A stretch of 64,000 nt of DNA. Source: Spirodela intermedia (Eukaryota > Streptophyta > Magnoliopsida > Alismatales > Araceae). The notes under the pieces are model-generated. The model was given only the letters and a program-made list of their open reading frames with translations. It searched no databases and was not told the origin of the DNA. The position numbers were made by a program, and so were the translations under genes. Shown here in pieces: positions 1-12,022 of this stretch (positions are counted from its first letter, which is position 1; every line of letters begins with the position of its first letter). The stretch covers positions 9,233,392-9,297,391 of the forward strand of contig LR746265.1 of the NCBI GenBank assembly GCA_902729315.2, given 5' to 3'.

Positions 1-1
1 C

Positions 2-150
2 CCCCCTCCTCCCCCACACCTATTTGTTCCACCTTGTCCACAAGATGGAAGTCAGGAAACTGGTGATGGATGGTTGATGCTGCTTCCCAAGTAGCTTCAA
101 AGTCAGGTAGACCCTTCCATTTGATCAGGACCTCCATTCCGGTGGTGCCT
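2..150 (-). mobile_element. Ty3/gypsy chromodomain remnant
   Basis: The reverse strand reads as the C-terminal chromodomain of a plant Ty3/gypsy polyprotein: a VLIKWKGLPDFEATWE core followed by an acidic 'FHLVDKVE' tail. In these elements this domain ends the integrase and helps target insertion to chromatin. No integrase core is joined to it upstream (150-500), so it is a fragment. It lies in what is inferred to be the large 3'-side intron of the LPEAT2-like gene. Confidence 0.7.
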
Positions 151-229
151 TGGAGAGTCTCTACACTGCTCCTGGTTGGACTTCCGTTTGGTGTTGGTAG
201 ACTTGGTCTTCATACAGGATTGGGCCTGT

Positions 230-1430
230 GTTAATGCTGCTCCAGCAGCAAGCCATCCTTATTGTTAAGATAAACTGAAACACTACTGATGTCCGTGATA
301 AGATTAAATACCACTCTTCTTGCCATGGCCCAGAGATCCTTATCAACACTAAATCCACCATTTTCAGGGCTTTCCATTCCCTGGTAAAGTTCAGGTTTCG
401 AAACATTGATTTCAGCTCCAATACTGGTTCCCAAATCCACCAAACTCAGGTTGGGGCTAAATTCCATTAATGCAACTAAAATGGGTCTATTGCAGAATAT
501 GACTCACTTGGACATACAGATTGTCATCTGTGTATCAATACCGTCATCATGAGGGGAATATGTATTCCTCGTCAGAAAAGTAACAGCAACCAAATTAGTA
601 GTAGCATCATCTTGAGCCTCATTGCAGCCAGAATTATTTATCCTTTCCGCTAGCAGCCAAAAGGCTTTCCTTTTTGTCCTTTCTTTATCCTTTCCTCTGG
701 CAGCTAGAATTATTTCCTCCAGAAGCTCTAGTACTATTTCTTCGTCACTATGGTGATTTGGATGGTCACCCTTCACCCCTTTGTGGAACCTTTAACATTA
801 TGAACGAAATTTCAGAAAATCCATTCAACTGGTGTGCTAACAAGAGAATTCACCCAGAGCAGGGGTTTATGATGCGGAAAAGGACTCGTTACAAACTTGA
901 ATTCACCAAAAGACCAAGCAGGATTCAGGAACCATTTGACCATGTGCCAGTGAAATGGACAATTCAAGTGAGTATACTAGGAGTGCGCCTTTTTTGTGTA
1001 AGAGCTGAGCTGGCAGCTCGTTTTTATTGAGTGGAGAAAGATTTTCAGCAGGGCTAAAATCAAGATCTTTCAAAAAATGAGAGAATTGATGGTTGGATAG
1101 GAATTGACAACAGTATGGATGAGTGACAACCTTGTTTCATTGTCGTATCTAGCTCATACCTTCATGTTTTGGAGCCAGAAACATCTCAAGACTATCAAAG
1201 ATGCGAGAGTAAGGGTCAACGAGTTTCTGAAGTTTCTCCACGTCGTGTTGGAGGTTCATCAATTTCTATTGCTGTGGGCTGCACGGGAACGAGCGTCCAG
1301 ACGGCCTTGGAGAATTCGATCACCTTGATAATGGAATCCCAAAGGGATGATGAAAAGGCAGTGTGGCCTAAAGAGCTTGTGCTAGCAACTGACAGGGCTT
1401 TTGCATCTCTCGCTATTGAAAGCTTGTGAG
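230..1430. other. Unrecognised open frames inside intron
   Basis: Several moderate open frames lie here: 231-467 and 504-776 on minus, 674-1030 and 1169-1429 on plus. Some look protein-like, for example NPFNWCANKRIHPEQGFMMR on plus and 'ELLEEIILAARGKDKERT' on minus. I do not recognise a family. Their position between two gypsy chromodomain fragments suggests retrotransposon or captured-gene debris. Confidence 0.3.
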
Positions 1431-1589
1431 AGACGATTCACAATGAAGGGGAGTCTCCTGGGACTCCAAGCTGTCATCAGGAGAATGCAGACCTTGTAGC
1501 AAATGGTGTATTGCTCAAGACTAGACTTTCAAATTATGACAAATCAGATAGGTCTAAAGATGCCAAGGTTCGGATTGATTAGAGATCCT

Positions 1590-1700
1590 CATCAAGTGGC
1601 AACAGCTACCCGACTTTGAAGCCATTTGGGAACTGGTTTCTGCCCTCCAGCTCAATTACCCTGCCTTCCACTTTAGGACAAGGTGGAACAGATGGGGGGT
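1590..1700 (+). mobile_element. Second Ty3/gypsy chromodomain remnant
   Basis: The forward strand gives LIKWQQLPDFEAIWELVSA and 'NYPAFHF', another degenerate chromodomain of the same type as at 2-150 but in the opposite orientation. It stops a few bases before a TGTTAGG motif at 1704. That is the expected order of polyprotein end then 3' LTR, so this is the 3' end of an old element. Confidence 0.65.
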
Positions 1701-1703
1701 TAT

Positions 1704-2270
1704 TGTTAGGCTCTTTCCTAGTTCTCCATTTGGGTCACTTATTGGGCCTGAGCAAGGACCAACGACCCAAACCCGTTTTGGAATTAGTTACCACCGTAAA
1801 AGAAAGAATGATGTAAGGGAGGACTGAGGGCAAGTTGGCCCGTGGCCCACTTATAGAGTAAGGGTACAAGGTCCCGTGAGACCCCCACTTTGGGGCACTT
1901 TTGGAAGAAGTCAGTAGGAGAGGGGTGCTCTCGAACTCGTCCCCGTGCTCTAAGGTTTCCTCCGGAAACCCCTTTCTGTTCTGTTTCTCTTGGTTATATT
2001 CCTTTGTCGATATCATTGTTCTGTTGTTGTTTTGGTCCCTGTTGAGGACGAACTCGAGAGCAACACACTCTCCTGCTGACTTCTTCCAAAAGTGCCCCCA
2101 CAGTAGGGGCCCAGGGGTCCTTGTAAGTGGGCCATGGGCCCACTTGCCCTCAGTCTCCCTTACATCATTCTTCCTTTTATGGTGGTAAATAATTCCAAAA
2201 CGTGTTTGGGTGTGGTTCTTGCTCAGGCCCAGTAAGCAGCCCAAATGGAGAAGTAGGAAAGGACCTAACA
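1704..2270. repeat. Inverted pair of truncated gypsy LTRs
   Basis: Bases 1704-1942 and the reverse complement of 2046-2270 are clearly homologous over about 225-239 bp, both starting TGTTAGG and including a GGGCCTGAGCAAG block and a GAAGAAGTCAG block. About 100 bp of unrelated sequence separates them. The forward copy follows a chromodomain remnant, so the repeat is probably the 5' part of an LTR present twice, head to head. The long minus reading frame across it is a product of the repeat, not a gene. Confidence 0.6.
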
Positions 2271-2852
2271 AGAGATGCTGACCATATCAAAATAGGAGCT
2301 TCACTCATAACATGACAATGGTGTGTAACATGATTTACAGCCAAAACATTAAAAGCTTGCTTCTTTCATCTACTCGATATGATAACCACTGTTATCATAG
2401 TCTGTTAAATCAGGTTGGCCACACTTATCACTCAGGCCCAATCCAATCTTGAATAAATCTACCAAGCTGAAGGAAAAGGTCAGTCCAATGGATATTCTTC
2501 CGTTCAATTTGACTTCTGTTTCGATTAGAATTCTGGAAGAGGACAAAACGAAACATAAAATCCAGTTCAAAGAGTCCAATCTTAGGCTTAGGCAAAATAT
2601 AGAATGAGTAATACACAACAGGGAGGAAACAAGGGATCCAACTTTTGGCTAAGGCAACCTAGCTAACATGTTCAGAAATAGCACCAACCGATGCTAAGCA
2701 TGTGAGCTCCAAGCAGAAGAGAACCCCCAATATTCATGTTTTTGTTGCATGCATTGATAAATTACGCTTGTGGTTTCATTAATTAAAAATAAAATAATCT
2801 GTATCAGGAAAATATGTGATTGTGACAAAGAATGGAAAGAGGAAATGCTCAC

Positions 2853-5800
2853 TTTCGAATGTTCTGAAGCTTTTGTGAGAAGCATTACATCCCCATATGA
2901 ATGCGACGTCTGCACAACATCAAGTGCAGCGGCCATAATATGGCTAGCCTGCACAAACCCTGACAGGGTTATTCATGACATTCTTTACCACCCTGATTTT
3001 CTCGTGACAATAATTCACATAATGGAAAGAGTTCCCTCACTTAAAAAGAGTTACAAAAATGAAATTATTCCTTATTCAGTAGAGGGGTGGTTGGGCCACG
3101 TGATGATTTTCATGAGGACATTGAATAGTTATGGGAAAAACGATCTTTCTAGTAAAAGGTAATCATAAAACCTTAGCCAATATACCTTATAGCTCGTACT
3201 ATTCTTGACCCACCGCCAAAAGTGGAATAACTTCAGAGGTTTTTTTGAATATATGAGAAATATTTTTACGAAAATTAGACATTTTAAAATTACAAAAGTA
3301 TGCATATACACAAATTTCTAAAACATAAAAAAATAAGCATACACGTAAAAATAAATTAATAATAAAATTATAATAAAATATACATTATAAAAAAATCAAA
3401 TCACAATAAATAATAAACAACCAACTATTCATAAGTATTTCATCGCTTCTTATCAAAATAACTATTTGTCTGTAAAGATGGAGAGGAAATAAACACATTA
3501 CACTTGATTCGATTCCTTTAATGATGGGCATGTTATGGAAACAAATGCATCGTCTATTAGTTTTTATGAAACATGTGAGAAAGAAATACATTATCAACTC
3601 TCCATTGCACCATCAATGATCTATAGGCATTTTGGGAATTCTACTTACCCTTTCAGCAAATTCTGAGGCAGTTTCAAGTTTTTTTTCTGATGGGAAAATG
3701 ACGGGGAGGTATTCCACCTGTGGAATGAAGATGTCAGAGACCAATCACATAGAATGCATATCCAAACAGACAAAATCAGGTAGAAAAGTTGAAACTTTTT
3801 TTAGAATAATGTCAGAGTCCATTAAGATACATATGCACATAGCACAAAGTAGATAGAAATGTTGATATTTTCTTTTACTATCAAAATAACCTGAAAGTGC
3901 TCAGGCACAGAGTTACTAAAAGCACATCATTTCCTACAAGCTGCAAATGAACAAGTAACGCTACTGAGAGCATCCTGATGCTCTCAGGTTATTGTAAACA
4001 TAAAAAATATAACGACTAATCCACAGTATAATTCTGAATAATTTTGAATAAGGGAAAAAAACTGATGAGAGTTCAATAATGTTGAATTGAAAGAAACAGT
4101 ATAAAATGAGTGATTTTATTTAAATCATGGTTTTAATCCACAGTACTAATAAAATTAATGAGCTAACAGACAAGCTGTTTTCAATAATTTAGATTAGAGT
4201 GGAAGAAATGCGTTTTACCGTAGCCCCAATTTCAATCTACTAGAAGTTGACAAAAAAATTCATTGAGTGTAATGTTTCGCATTTTGCTTACTACAGCTAG
4301 AAAGGGACCATTAACCCTTCTTCCTATATGAATGACACCGTCCATATGGAAAGTAATATCTACCATTAAATGCATGCAATTAATATGACGAGCGTACAAT
4401 GAGTGATATTATTTTAATGAATCATGGTTTTAATCCACAGTTCTAGAAAAATTAATGAGCTAACAGACAAGATATTTTCAAGAATTTAGATCAGAACGGA
4501 AAGAAATACATTATACCATATCTCCAATTTCTATCCACTCAAGGATAGTTGACAAAAGAAATCATTGAGTGTAGTGTTCCCCATTTTGTTTACAACAGCT
4601 AGAAAGGGCATCATTAGCCCTTCTCCTATATGAATGACACGGACCAAGTGGAGAGTAATACCCACCATGACATGCATGCATCTAATATGAACATAATAAT
4701 TTTATGATTTGAGCATGAATCTTCCATGATCATATGAAAGGCCACATTGAATGTCATCAACCACATGGAAAATAATATCTGCATACAATTAAAATAAACA
4801 AAGAAGACGGTATCAGCTGACCATGGATATACTTCAATCATATGAGATTATTAATTTTCCAATATTCCAATCCTCCATAGGTATCAATATCAGAAGACTA
4901 GCAACAATGAAGTTTTTGAAAGGAAATCTATTCCATAAAAAATCTTATCTGTAAAATCACATGAGTAAGAGCTGAGCCGGCGCAGTCAGTTAAGCTAACA
5001 ACCAATAGATTCATTTTGACGGTTTTCAGAAAACCAATACCGCACCAATTTGACCGACCTTTTACAGAGACATCAAACGCAATCAAAGTGATATCGTTAC
5101 CAAAAAGGAACGATCTAAATGATCAGGCAAATGGCATGGAGCATATAATGCACGTCTCCCCAAGACCATGAAAACCAGGAACTAAATGAAGGCTCATCCT
5201 TCTAAAGGTAACATTCTCGTTAACATGTATTAATCCAGTAGTATTACAACACAAACAAAAAATGAATGAATAGTAAGGCGGTACCTCCAGGAAATTGTGA
5301 AACTGGGTAAACATTCTGAACATAAGCTTTGCCAGAGAAATAAATCCCCTGAATTAAAATGGTGTTACTAAATCACGAATTTATGTAGCATATGAAACAA
5401 CATATAAAACTTCAGGAGACAAAAAGACTCACCATGACTGATCAAAATGTATGTAGGGATAACGAACAATAACGGGTTGCACTGGAAACCCCGGGATGAA
5501 TGCACCAAGTTGGAATGAGATAATGGCCCTTCCATTTGTAGTAGTACCTTCTGGAAACAGAAGGACTCGAGGAAACCCATTGGACGAAGCCTTTCTCTGA
5601 ATTTAGATCCTTAAAACAACGTTTCTGTATCAAATAGGGAATATATGGACAGAAACTAAATGGATTTCAAATTTTTATAACAAAATAAACGGAGAATGAC
5701 AAAAAGGCTCACAATTACATTCAGTCAAGCAAAAACATGGCCCTGACAATACATTCACCCCTTTCAATTCTAAAAATATGCACATACTATGTTCCAGAGT

Positions 5801-8800
5801 ATGGAAATGAAGGCAAATCATAGCAGGTCAGGCTACCTGTCATAAAGACACGGAAATTATGTAAACAAGACCTAGAAAGAGCTTGCACATACAACATCGT
5901 AAAAGACTTTTTGGACCAAATGTCACAAACAAAACTAATAAGGGGTGGCATTAGCATTATCTAATTGAAAGATAAATTGTTATAAAAAACTGAGCAAATT
6001 GAAGACCAAGCCTTGCAAAAATATTTCTAATGCCTCAGGGGATTCACTAAACGACCAATCCCGTTGTGCTTCGTACTGACCTAAAAGCTTATTTTGACAT
6101 AATCCGACCTAAAACACAATTTAATGCTCTTCTTCTCAAGGTAAAATGCTCTTCTTCTCATAGATCAACACAATTTCCAGAATTAACAAAAATCTCATCA
6201 CAAATCTGACTTAATTTGCGTGACCGACTTGTTGATTAAAGTTCATTTCAAACCGTCACTGAAATAATGTGATGAAAACTAAACCTTGGATTTGTTTCCT
6301 TGCTCTTCCTTTGCTTAGATCAGTTGCTTTTTTTTTTTTCACAACTAACATGATCATGTTAAATGATAATGTGACATATGATTGCACAAAATGATTGACA
6401 GATGTTGTCAACTTTGAACCAGATGTCTATTTTATTGACTATTTTCTTTATCCTGTCCTGTTTTCTATGCTATCTTTTATCCGTCACCCTTATTTTATCT
6501 CAGCAAGGATGGGCAGATATCCTTCACGTTTGTGACCCAATAATTTACTAAAATCCCTTTTTTATACTAGTTTCCGATCAGCGTGGCTGCGGGGGTCAAC
6601 AATTCCAGCATTGCAGCAGGTCAATGTTGCAATTTACTAAATTTTCAGTAGATCCAGTTTTTGAATTAACAACACTGAGCTTTAATATACGCCTTGGCCC
6701 CACAATGTTGCAAGATTAAGATACAGTTTTTAATATTTCACTGAGCTTTTTGAATTAACAACACATGGCCCCACTTATACGACTAATATAAAGAGTACAC
6801 TGAGCTTTAAAAAAGTGCACGAAGTTAAGAGAAGAAATTCCAGTCACGTAGCCCTAGAATCTAAAGATTTCTTTAATCTTCTATAAAATGAATGATATTG
6901 CTTCACTAGCAAAAAACTTACTCATGTGTAGCTGGATTGAAAGGAAGTATAATTTTTTTTGACAAACCTGAACATCTAAACAACCATGGAATATCACAAA
7001 GGGCATTGATTTTGACAATACCACTTTTTAACAGGAAACATTGTAGCTGTATGTATCACAAACCCAGATGCCAAAAAAAAACATAGCATATAATATAAAA
7101 ATAAAGGACAGAACCTCAGTTTCCAGACTTAGAATTTGATAGATGATCATTAGAACAGCGTCCTGATATTCTTATACAAGTAAAATCTTTATATGGACCA
7201 TATTCTCCACAAGCTATTGGCAGATGCAAAAGTAAATTGAAGTAGGTAGGTGAACAAAGTTTCATTTTAAAGTTTATCTGGTACGACTACAAGATAAAAA
7301 TTGGACATACCAGAGAGGATTAATTACTAGAATTAACATCAATCCAGAAATCAGTACCTTTATTTCGTTAACAGCATTTTTTCTCGATGGCGCAGAGAAT
7401 CTATCAACATATATTACCTAAAACATGAAATATCGCATTAAATGTAAGACTTTGTGGATCAAAACCGTAATATCAGTATAGCTATTGGCAAGAAATGATA
7501 AAATAATTACAGCCTGAGAGATCATAATTGATACCTGCATAGCTCTGATAATTGTTCCAACAAAAGGTATGCTGTCATGTGACTCAGAGGCCACAATAGT
7601 TGGAAATAGCTCAAAAAAGAAAAAAATGGGTTCTATATAGGAAATATGATTAGACACCACAATTGGAGCAATCTCTCTGGAAGCAGGCCTTCCTCGCCGT
7701 TTAATCCAATGATATCTGACAAGAAGACACAGGCACATGATAATCAATCAAAAAATCAGTCAAATCCATCCAATAAATGGCAGGACTGGATTTCCATCAC
7801 GAGTATTAGTGGAAAACACTCAAACTAACTTTTACAACTGGGCAACGAAAAAGGGTTAATTAAGATAGAAATATCCCAAAAATAAAGCGATATCCGTAGA
7901 TATATAACAACTAGCGAAATAAACTCATTCAGGAAAGAGAAGTGATTTGGAAAACATGTTTTTAGTGCATCTCCCACATGTAAATTCCCCTTTCCCCGCT
8001 TAAACCAGGTTATTGTCTTCAGAAAAATGATCATAGAGCATCAAACCAGAGAAGCTAAAGCTAGAAAAACTGCAGTAATAAAGGACCACCAATTATATTG
8101 TGTTGAGTAAAAAAAACAGTGAAGATATAAAAGAAGATGTAGAGTGTGGGTAACCACAGGTATTCTTCAGGTAGGGAAGAAAGAAAACCCCTTTCTCTAC
8201 AGATTAAACAGAAAGGGAGATCAACGAATGAGCAATCTGTTAAAAGAATCATAACACGTGTTGCACAGAAAGTAAGGACCCACATTTTGATATTCCTCTA
8301 TGCACATGCCAATTGAAGTGTTCATCCAGCTCCACATTAGTAAGTCACCACATAGTCTCATAAGCCCCACCCAATCTCTTAACTGGGAGTACTTCCTTCA
8401 TGCTTACCAAATCCTTTTGCCAGGCTTCGGCATTGATAAAGTTGACCTCAGAGAATTTCTGCCTTAAAGATCTAATTTGCTGCCAAATGGATGGGATAGG
8501 GACTGATGATGATGATGATGGCAATGTAACAATTCATCTAAATTCGATTTAAATATTGAACTTAGAATAGGTGCATAACGCATGTAAAGTCATTATTCAT
8601 TTCGGCTTAAAATGCTGGTTTATTCTGACTATGAAATACATTGAAATACAAGGAGAAACGGCCAGCTTCATAGAAACGCTCAGTAATTTTGCCAACAGCC
8701 ACACATGATCACAAATGAATTTCATTATCCCACCACATAAATCTGATGCTCAGTCAAAGAAGAGAATATTCCTCTCAACCAAGGTTTAGAAAACTAACCA

Positions 8801-10220
8801 ATTCTAATCATTATTGTAATGTCAGTCTGAATTATGCGATTAAATTTTATTTTTTATGTATGAAGAAGAATTCTGCTTATTGGCCAGGAGATCACCTCAG
8901 AATCCAAGCTACACTGTTAGCCCAAAATAAAAGGGCGGAAAAAAGCGGACATGGGTCTTGGGTCAGGGCACAGATTGACTGGTTGAGTCGTTCCATTTAG
9001 GGTGAGATAGAATGGGTGGCAATGAACAGTCTGGTGTCTGAGCTGATTAATTAGATGACGACTACTGTACCTAGAATTCGTTACAGATGAGCCTCAAAAC
9101 GATTAAAACTAGTATATGTTGAAGCATGAAACAGGTCTGTACCCAGAAGATCATTGACAAGCAATGAGTCAAAAGTTGTTATTACTTCCACTAACGTGTT
9201 ACAGAACACTCATGTATATATCAACAATCACATAGTAGAAAACATCATATTGTGAAGTAATTAAGATATTTAACTCTGAATACTGTCCTTCTCATCAAAC
9301 TTGAAGCACTAAGACGCTTATGTTGCAGATCTCTGACCACTCTGGTCCATTGAAATGGGAAGGTCATCAAACCCAAGGAAAGTCGTCAAGCACCTCCACG
9401 AGTTATAGAACATTTTTATGCACTGTTTGTTCATGTCAAAACTTACAGCTTGTCTGGTAGAGAGTGTCACAGAAGTTGGAGGCTCAAAACAGATGGCATA
9501 TTTATGTTCGGATGTCACTAAAGGGAAGAACACGGAACAAGAAAGAAACACCAAGATGTCCGTCAAATTTTTGGTTTCGTGTTCATATTTAGCCCAAAGA
9601 AGAAGCAAGAGAGAAATTTGGTATTTTAGTTCATAAGAGAGGACTAAATCCATGAGACATGATCACAACGAGAACAAAGATCAATGAGTCAGAATTTCTT
9701 CCCCTTACCCAAAGGAGAAGAGGATCAAACGGGCGCAGAGCCGGGTGATCCACATGATGCGGCATCTCCACCTCGGCATGGGGCTCTGCTTGTCCTTCCA
9801 GCCCTGCAACGCCAGTTTGGTGGCCAAGAACCCCACCACGAGGGAGAGCCCGAAGAGGACGAGGCGAGCAAGGGCGAGTGGCAGGCAAAGCACTATCTTA
9901 GAAAACTCGTAAACCCCCTCCACAGTAGGCGTATGGTTGCGGAACGGATCGAGGGAGCACGGCTGCCGAATATACCGGAACGGGACGGCACCGAGAAGGT
10001 CGAACGGATTGCTGTCCTCTCCTCCCGCCGTTACGACCACCTCGACGTCGCCCTCGACACTCTCTGAGGAGTATCCCTGCATCAGCTCGTTGCCGCGGAG
10101 GCTGCCAGCATCTCTGATATCCAGGATAACGTCGGCCGCGGCATCCGCATCACTCCCAGATCGGAGCTCCGCTTCGGCGAGCAGGGGGGCTGTGAGGAGG
10201 GATCGATGGCCCCCTTCCAT
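2853..10220 (-). CDS. LPEAT2: Lysophospholipid acyltransferase LPEAT2-like (3' part outside window)
   Basis: Membrane-bound lysophosphatidylethanolamine acyltransferase of the plant LPEAT/LPCAT family, which re-acylates lysophospholipids at the ER. Exons on the minus strand: 9709-10220, 7535-7715, 7358-7417, 5433-5596, 5285-5348, 3649-3717, 2853-2948; all junctions have GT/AG and the phases join to 382 codons. Exon 1 gives a variable N-terminus, the 'DPFRNHTP' block, a hydrophobic segment (LCLPLALARLVLFGLSLVVG) and WRCRIMWITRLCARLILFSF. Exon 2 has the acyltransferase motif NHISYIEP, exon 4 FPEGTTTNG and the 'PVQPVIVRY' block, exon 5 LMFRMFTQFHNF, exon 7 DVVQTSHSYGDVMLL. The family's EF-hand C-terminus was not found and should lie beyond position 1. 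The start is the first in-frame ATG (good context, GCG-ATG-G); the open frame extends upstream to 10304 without an ATG. Introns are long and AT-rich (intron 1 about 2 kb). Confidence 0.9.
3718..5284 (-). other. Intron 5 of the LPEAT2-like gene, with internal duplication
   Basis: A 1.57-kb intron. Segments about 4090-4400 and 4395-4700 are diverged tandem copies of roughly 300 bp, sharing GAGTGAT, AATCATGGTTTTAATCCACA, 'TAATGAGCTAACAGACAAG' and AGCTAGAAAGGG. The duplication lies wholly within the intron and spares both splice sites. Confidence 0.5.
5597..7357 (-). other. Intron 3 of the LPEAT2-like gene
   Basis: A 1.76-kb AT-rich intron. It holds a poly-T tract near 6330-6340 and repeated short phrases around 6600-6800 (the block 'ACTGAGCTTT' recurs). 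No gene or known element recognised. Confidence 0.5.
7716..9708 (-). other. Intron 1 of the LPEAT2-like gene
   Basis: A 1,993-bp AT-rich intron between the signal-anchor exon and the NHISYIEP exon, donor GTAAGG at 9708 and acceptor TCAG ending at 7716. It contains a short (GAT)n run near 8503-8520. I see no gene or recognisable transposon in it. Confidence 0.6.
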
Positions 10221-11400
10221 CGCCGGCACCGGCGCCCCCTCTTCCCGTAGAGGCGTCGACTGGACGGAGGAGACACCCACCCCACGAAGCCGGGGAGAGG
10301 ACAATGGAAGGCGGTCAAGGCACCGCGGGCGGAGAAGTTCGTTATTCTAGCAGCCGCGCCCAGGGGGTTGCTCAGGAGGAGGAAGCCGACAGAAAGGCCT
10401 GACTGACGGTGCACATTGATTATCCAGAAGTACGAATAAAATCAAAATTATCACAAATACCTAGTATTTGTATGTATAGTATGGATGTCCATATATCTTT
10501 CAAAAATACAATTTCGTGAAATAAAGGGACTTTACTTAATAACTTTACGGGAGTTGTTGAAATAATAAATTTACCTTTCGGACCTCCTCATTTCTCTGCG
10601 GACGACAGTTATTTTTTGTGAACCGGGACGATCCTCTCTCTCTCTCTCTCTCTCTCTCTGCTAAAAAGTGTGCTTACCTGGTCGAGCGTTTCTTCCGTAT
10701 TTGTGAAATACAAACGCTCTTTAGAGAAATTAAATCTTTCGCAATCAACCCACAGCGGCCTAATAGCGGGCCCTGGGACCGGGCCTGGGTTATGTAAATT
10801 CTGAGCCGGGCCGGCGCGAAAACTCAGAGAGGTTAGGACTTACCCGACCAACTCAAGTCATAATGTGCCCCGGTCAACACCCCCCCTCGGGGGACCCCAA
10901 ACCAGGGGCCGATGGATTTTCACATCTGGCCCCCTAACCAGGTGTTACTGTTGACAGCAAAGGGGTGGGTGACCTCGAGAAGCCCAAGCATGCCCACACC
11001 CGGTTCAATTCAGTTAGATTTTAACTTCTAAATTAAGCCTCCAAAGGAAGGTTCGTCCTTACCAAATATAGAGGCCCGACTTTTATTACTATTTTCATAA
11101 TATCACTTTTTTAATACGATATTCAGTCATTAACGAGGCCCATGTCCATAAAATAGGATATTATTATTTGATAATAAAATTGTATCTTAAAGTATAATTT
11201 GCAACTTAAAATTATAATTTCAGGATATGAATATAAAAAAATATCTTAAAATTATGAATGAAATGAAAATACCAGTTTTCTGATAACTACTATCAAACGT
11301 ACAAATCCGTAGAGGGTACCTTAGAGATACTCAAACAAGTAGGTCATATATGCAATTCAAGGGGAAATGAAAGGGCTAGCGTGTGTATAGTGAAATATTC
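10221..11400. other. Upstream region of LPEAT2-like gene
   Basis: Bases 10221-10420 stay GC-rich and are probably 5' leader and proximal promoter of the minus-strand gene. 10634-10659 is a (TC)n microsatellite. 10740-10990 is a GC-rich stretch (GGGCCTGGG, 'GCCGGGCCGGCGCG') of unknown origin. From 11000 it is AT-rich; no gene seen. Confidence 0.35.
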
Positions 11401-12022
11401 CCTGAGAAAGATATTTCCACGTCTCGCGGCTACCTCATCCTCTCCCACGGCGGCACGTGGCTCACTTCTGGATGAGACTAAATATATGATTTCTCCATAA
11501 GAAAACTATAGCCGATTTTACGGCTCGCCGTTAAATGGACGTAAGGACGGGCGAACGGCGACGACGACGGCGACCCCGACGGACGAGGACGGAAAGGACC
11601 GAGCATCTGGATGGAGCGTTTCCGAGTCACGTGGGTAGGTGGGAGCGATCTGGATCTGAATCTGACTTCCGGTCTGGGTTGCCGCCGCTAGAGCGAGCCA
11701 GGGTTCGAAGGAGAGAGAGAGAGAGTAGAGGGGGAGAGAGAGAGAGTACACGGAGGAGAGGGAATACTTTTTTCGGGAGCAAGTCTTGAACTTTGTGGAT
11801 GATGACTGAAGTTTAACTGGAGAGGGACAGCTAAACGTCGTCATAAGCCCCCGCGGCTCGGCCGTCTTGTTTCTTACTCGTGGCCCACCGCGTTTCGGCT
11901 AGAACGCCGTATATCGAGAGACGAAGGTGTCAACGGCGGCCCCACTTTACCGCTACTAGCGGCGGTTCCCTTTGGTTGTCGGCTAAGGTGTGTGTGCGTG
12001 AGAGAGAGAGAGAGAGAGAGAG
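11400..12022. promoter_or_regulatory. GC-rich promoter-like island with two G-boxes and (GA)n
   Basis: CpG-rich block in AT-rich surroundings. It has two perfect CACGTG G-boxes (11454-11459 and 11628-11633), GA tracts at 11719-11757 and a (GA)n run at 12000-12022. G-boxes bind plant bZIP/bHLH factors. No convincing coding exon follows on either strand; the open frames here are GA-repeat and GC artefacts. It could be the promoter or leader of a gene disrupted by the repeats to the right. Confidence 0.3.

Noticed and set aside
1735-2271. 178-codon minus ORF as a gene
   Set aside because: It spans both arms of an inverted LTR repeat and has no domain.
10221-10304. Longer N-terminus for the LPEAT2-like protein
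   Set aside because: The frame is open to 10304 but the codon there is TTG; the first ATG is at 10220 and has good context.
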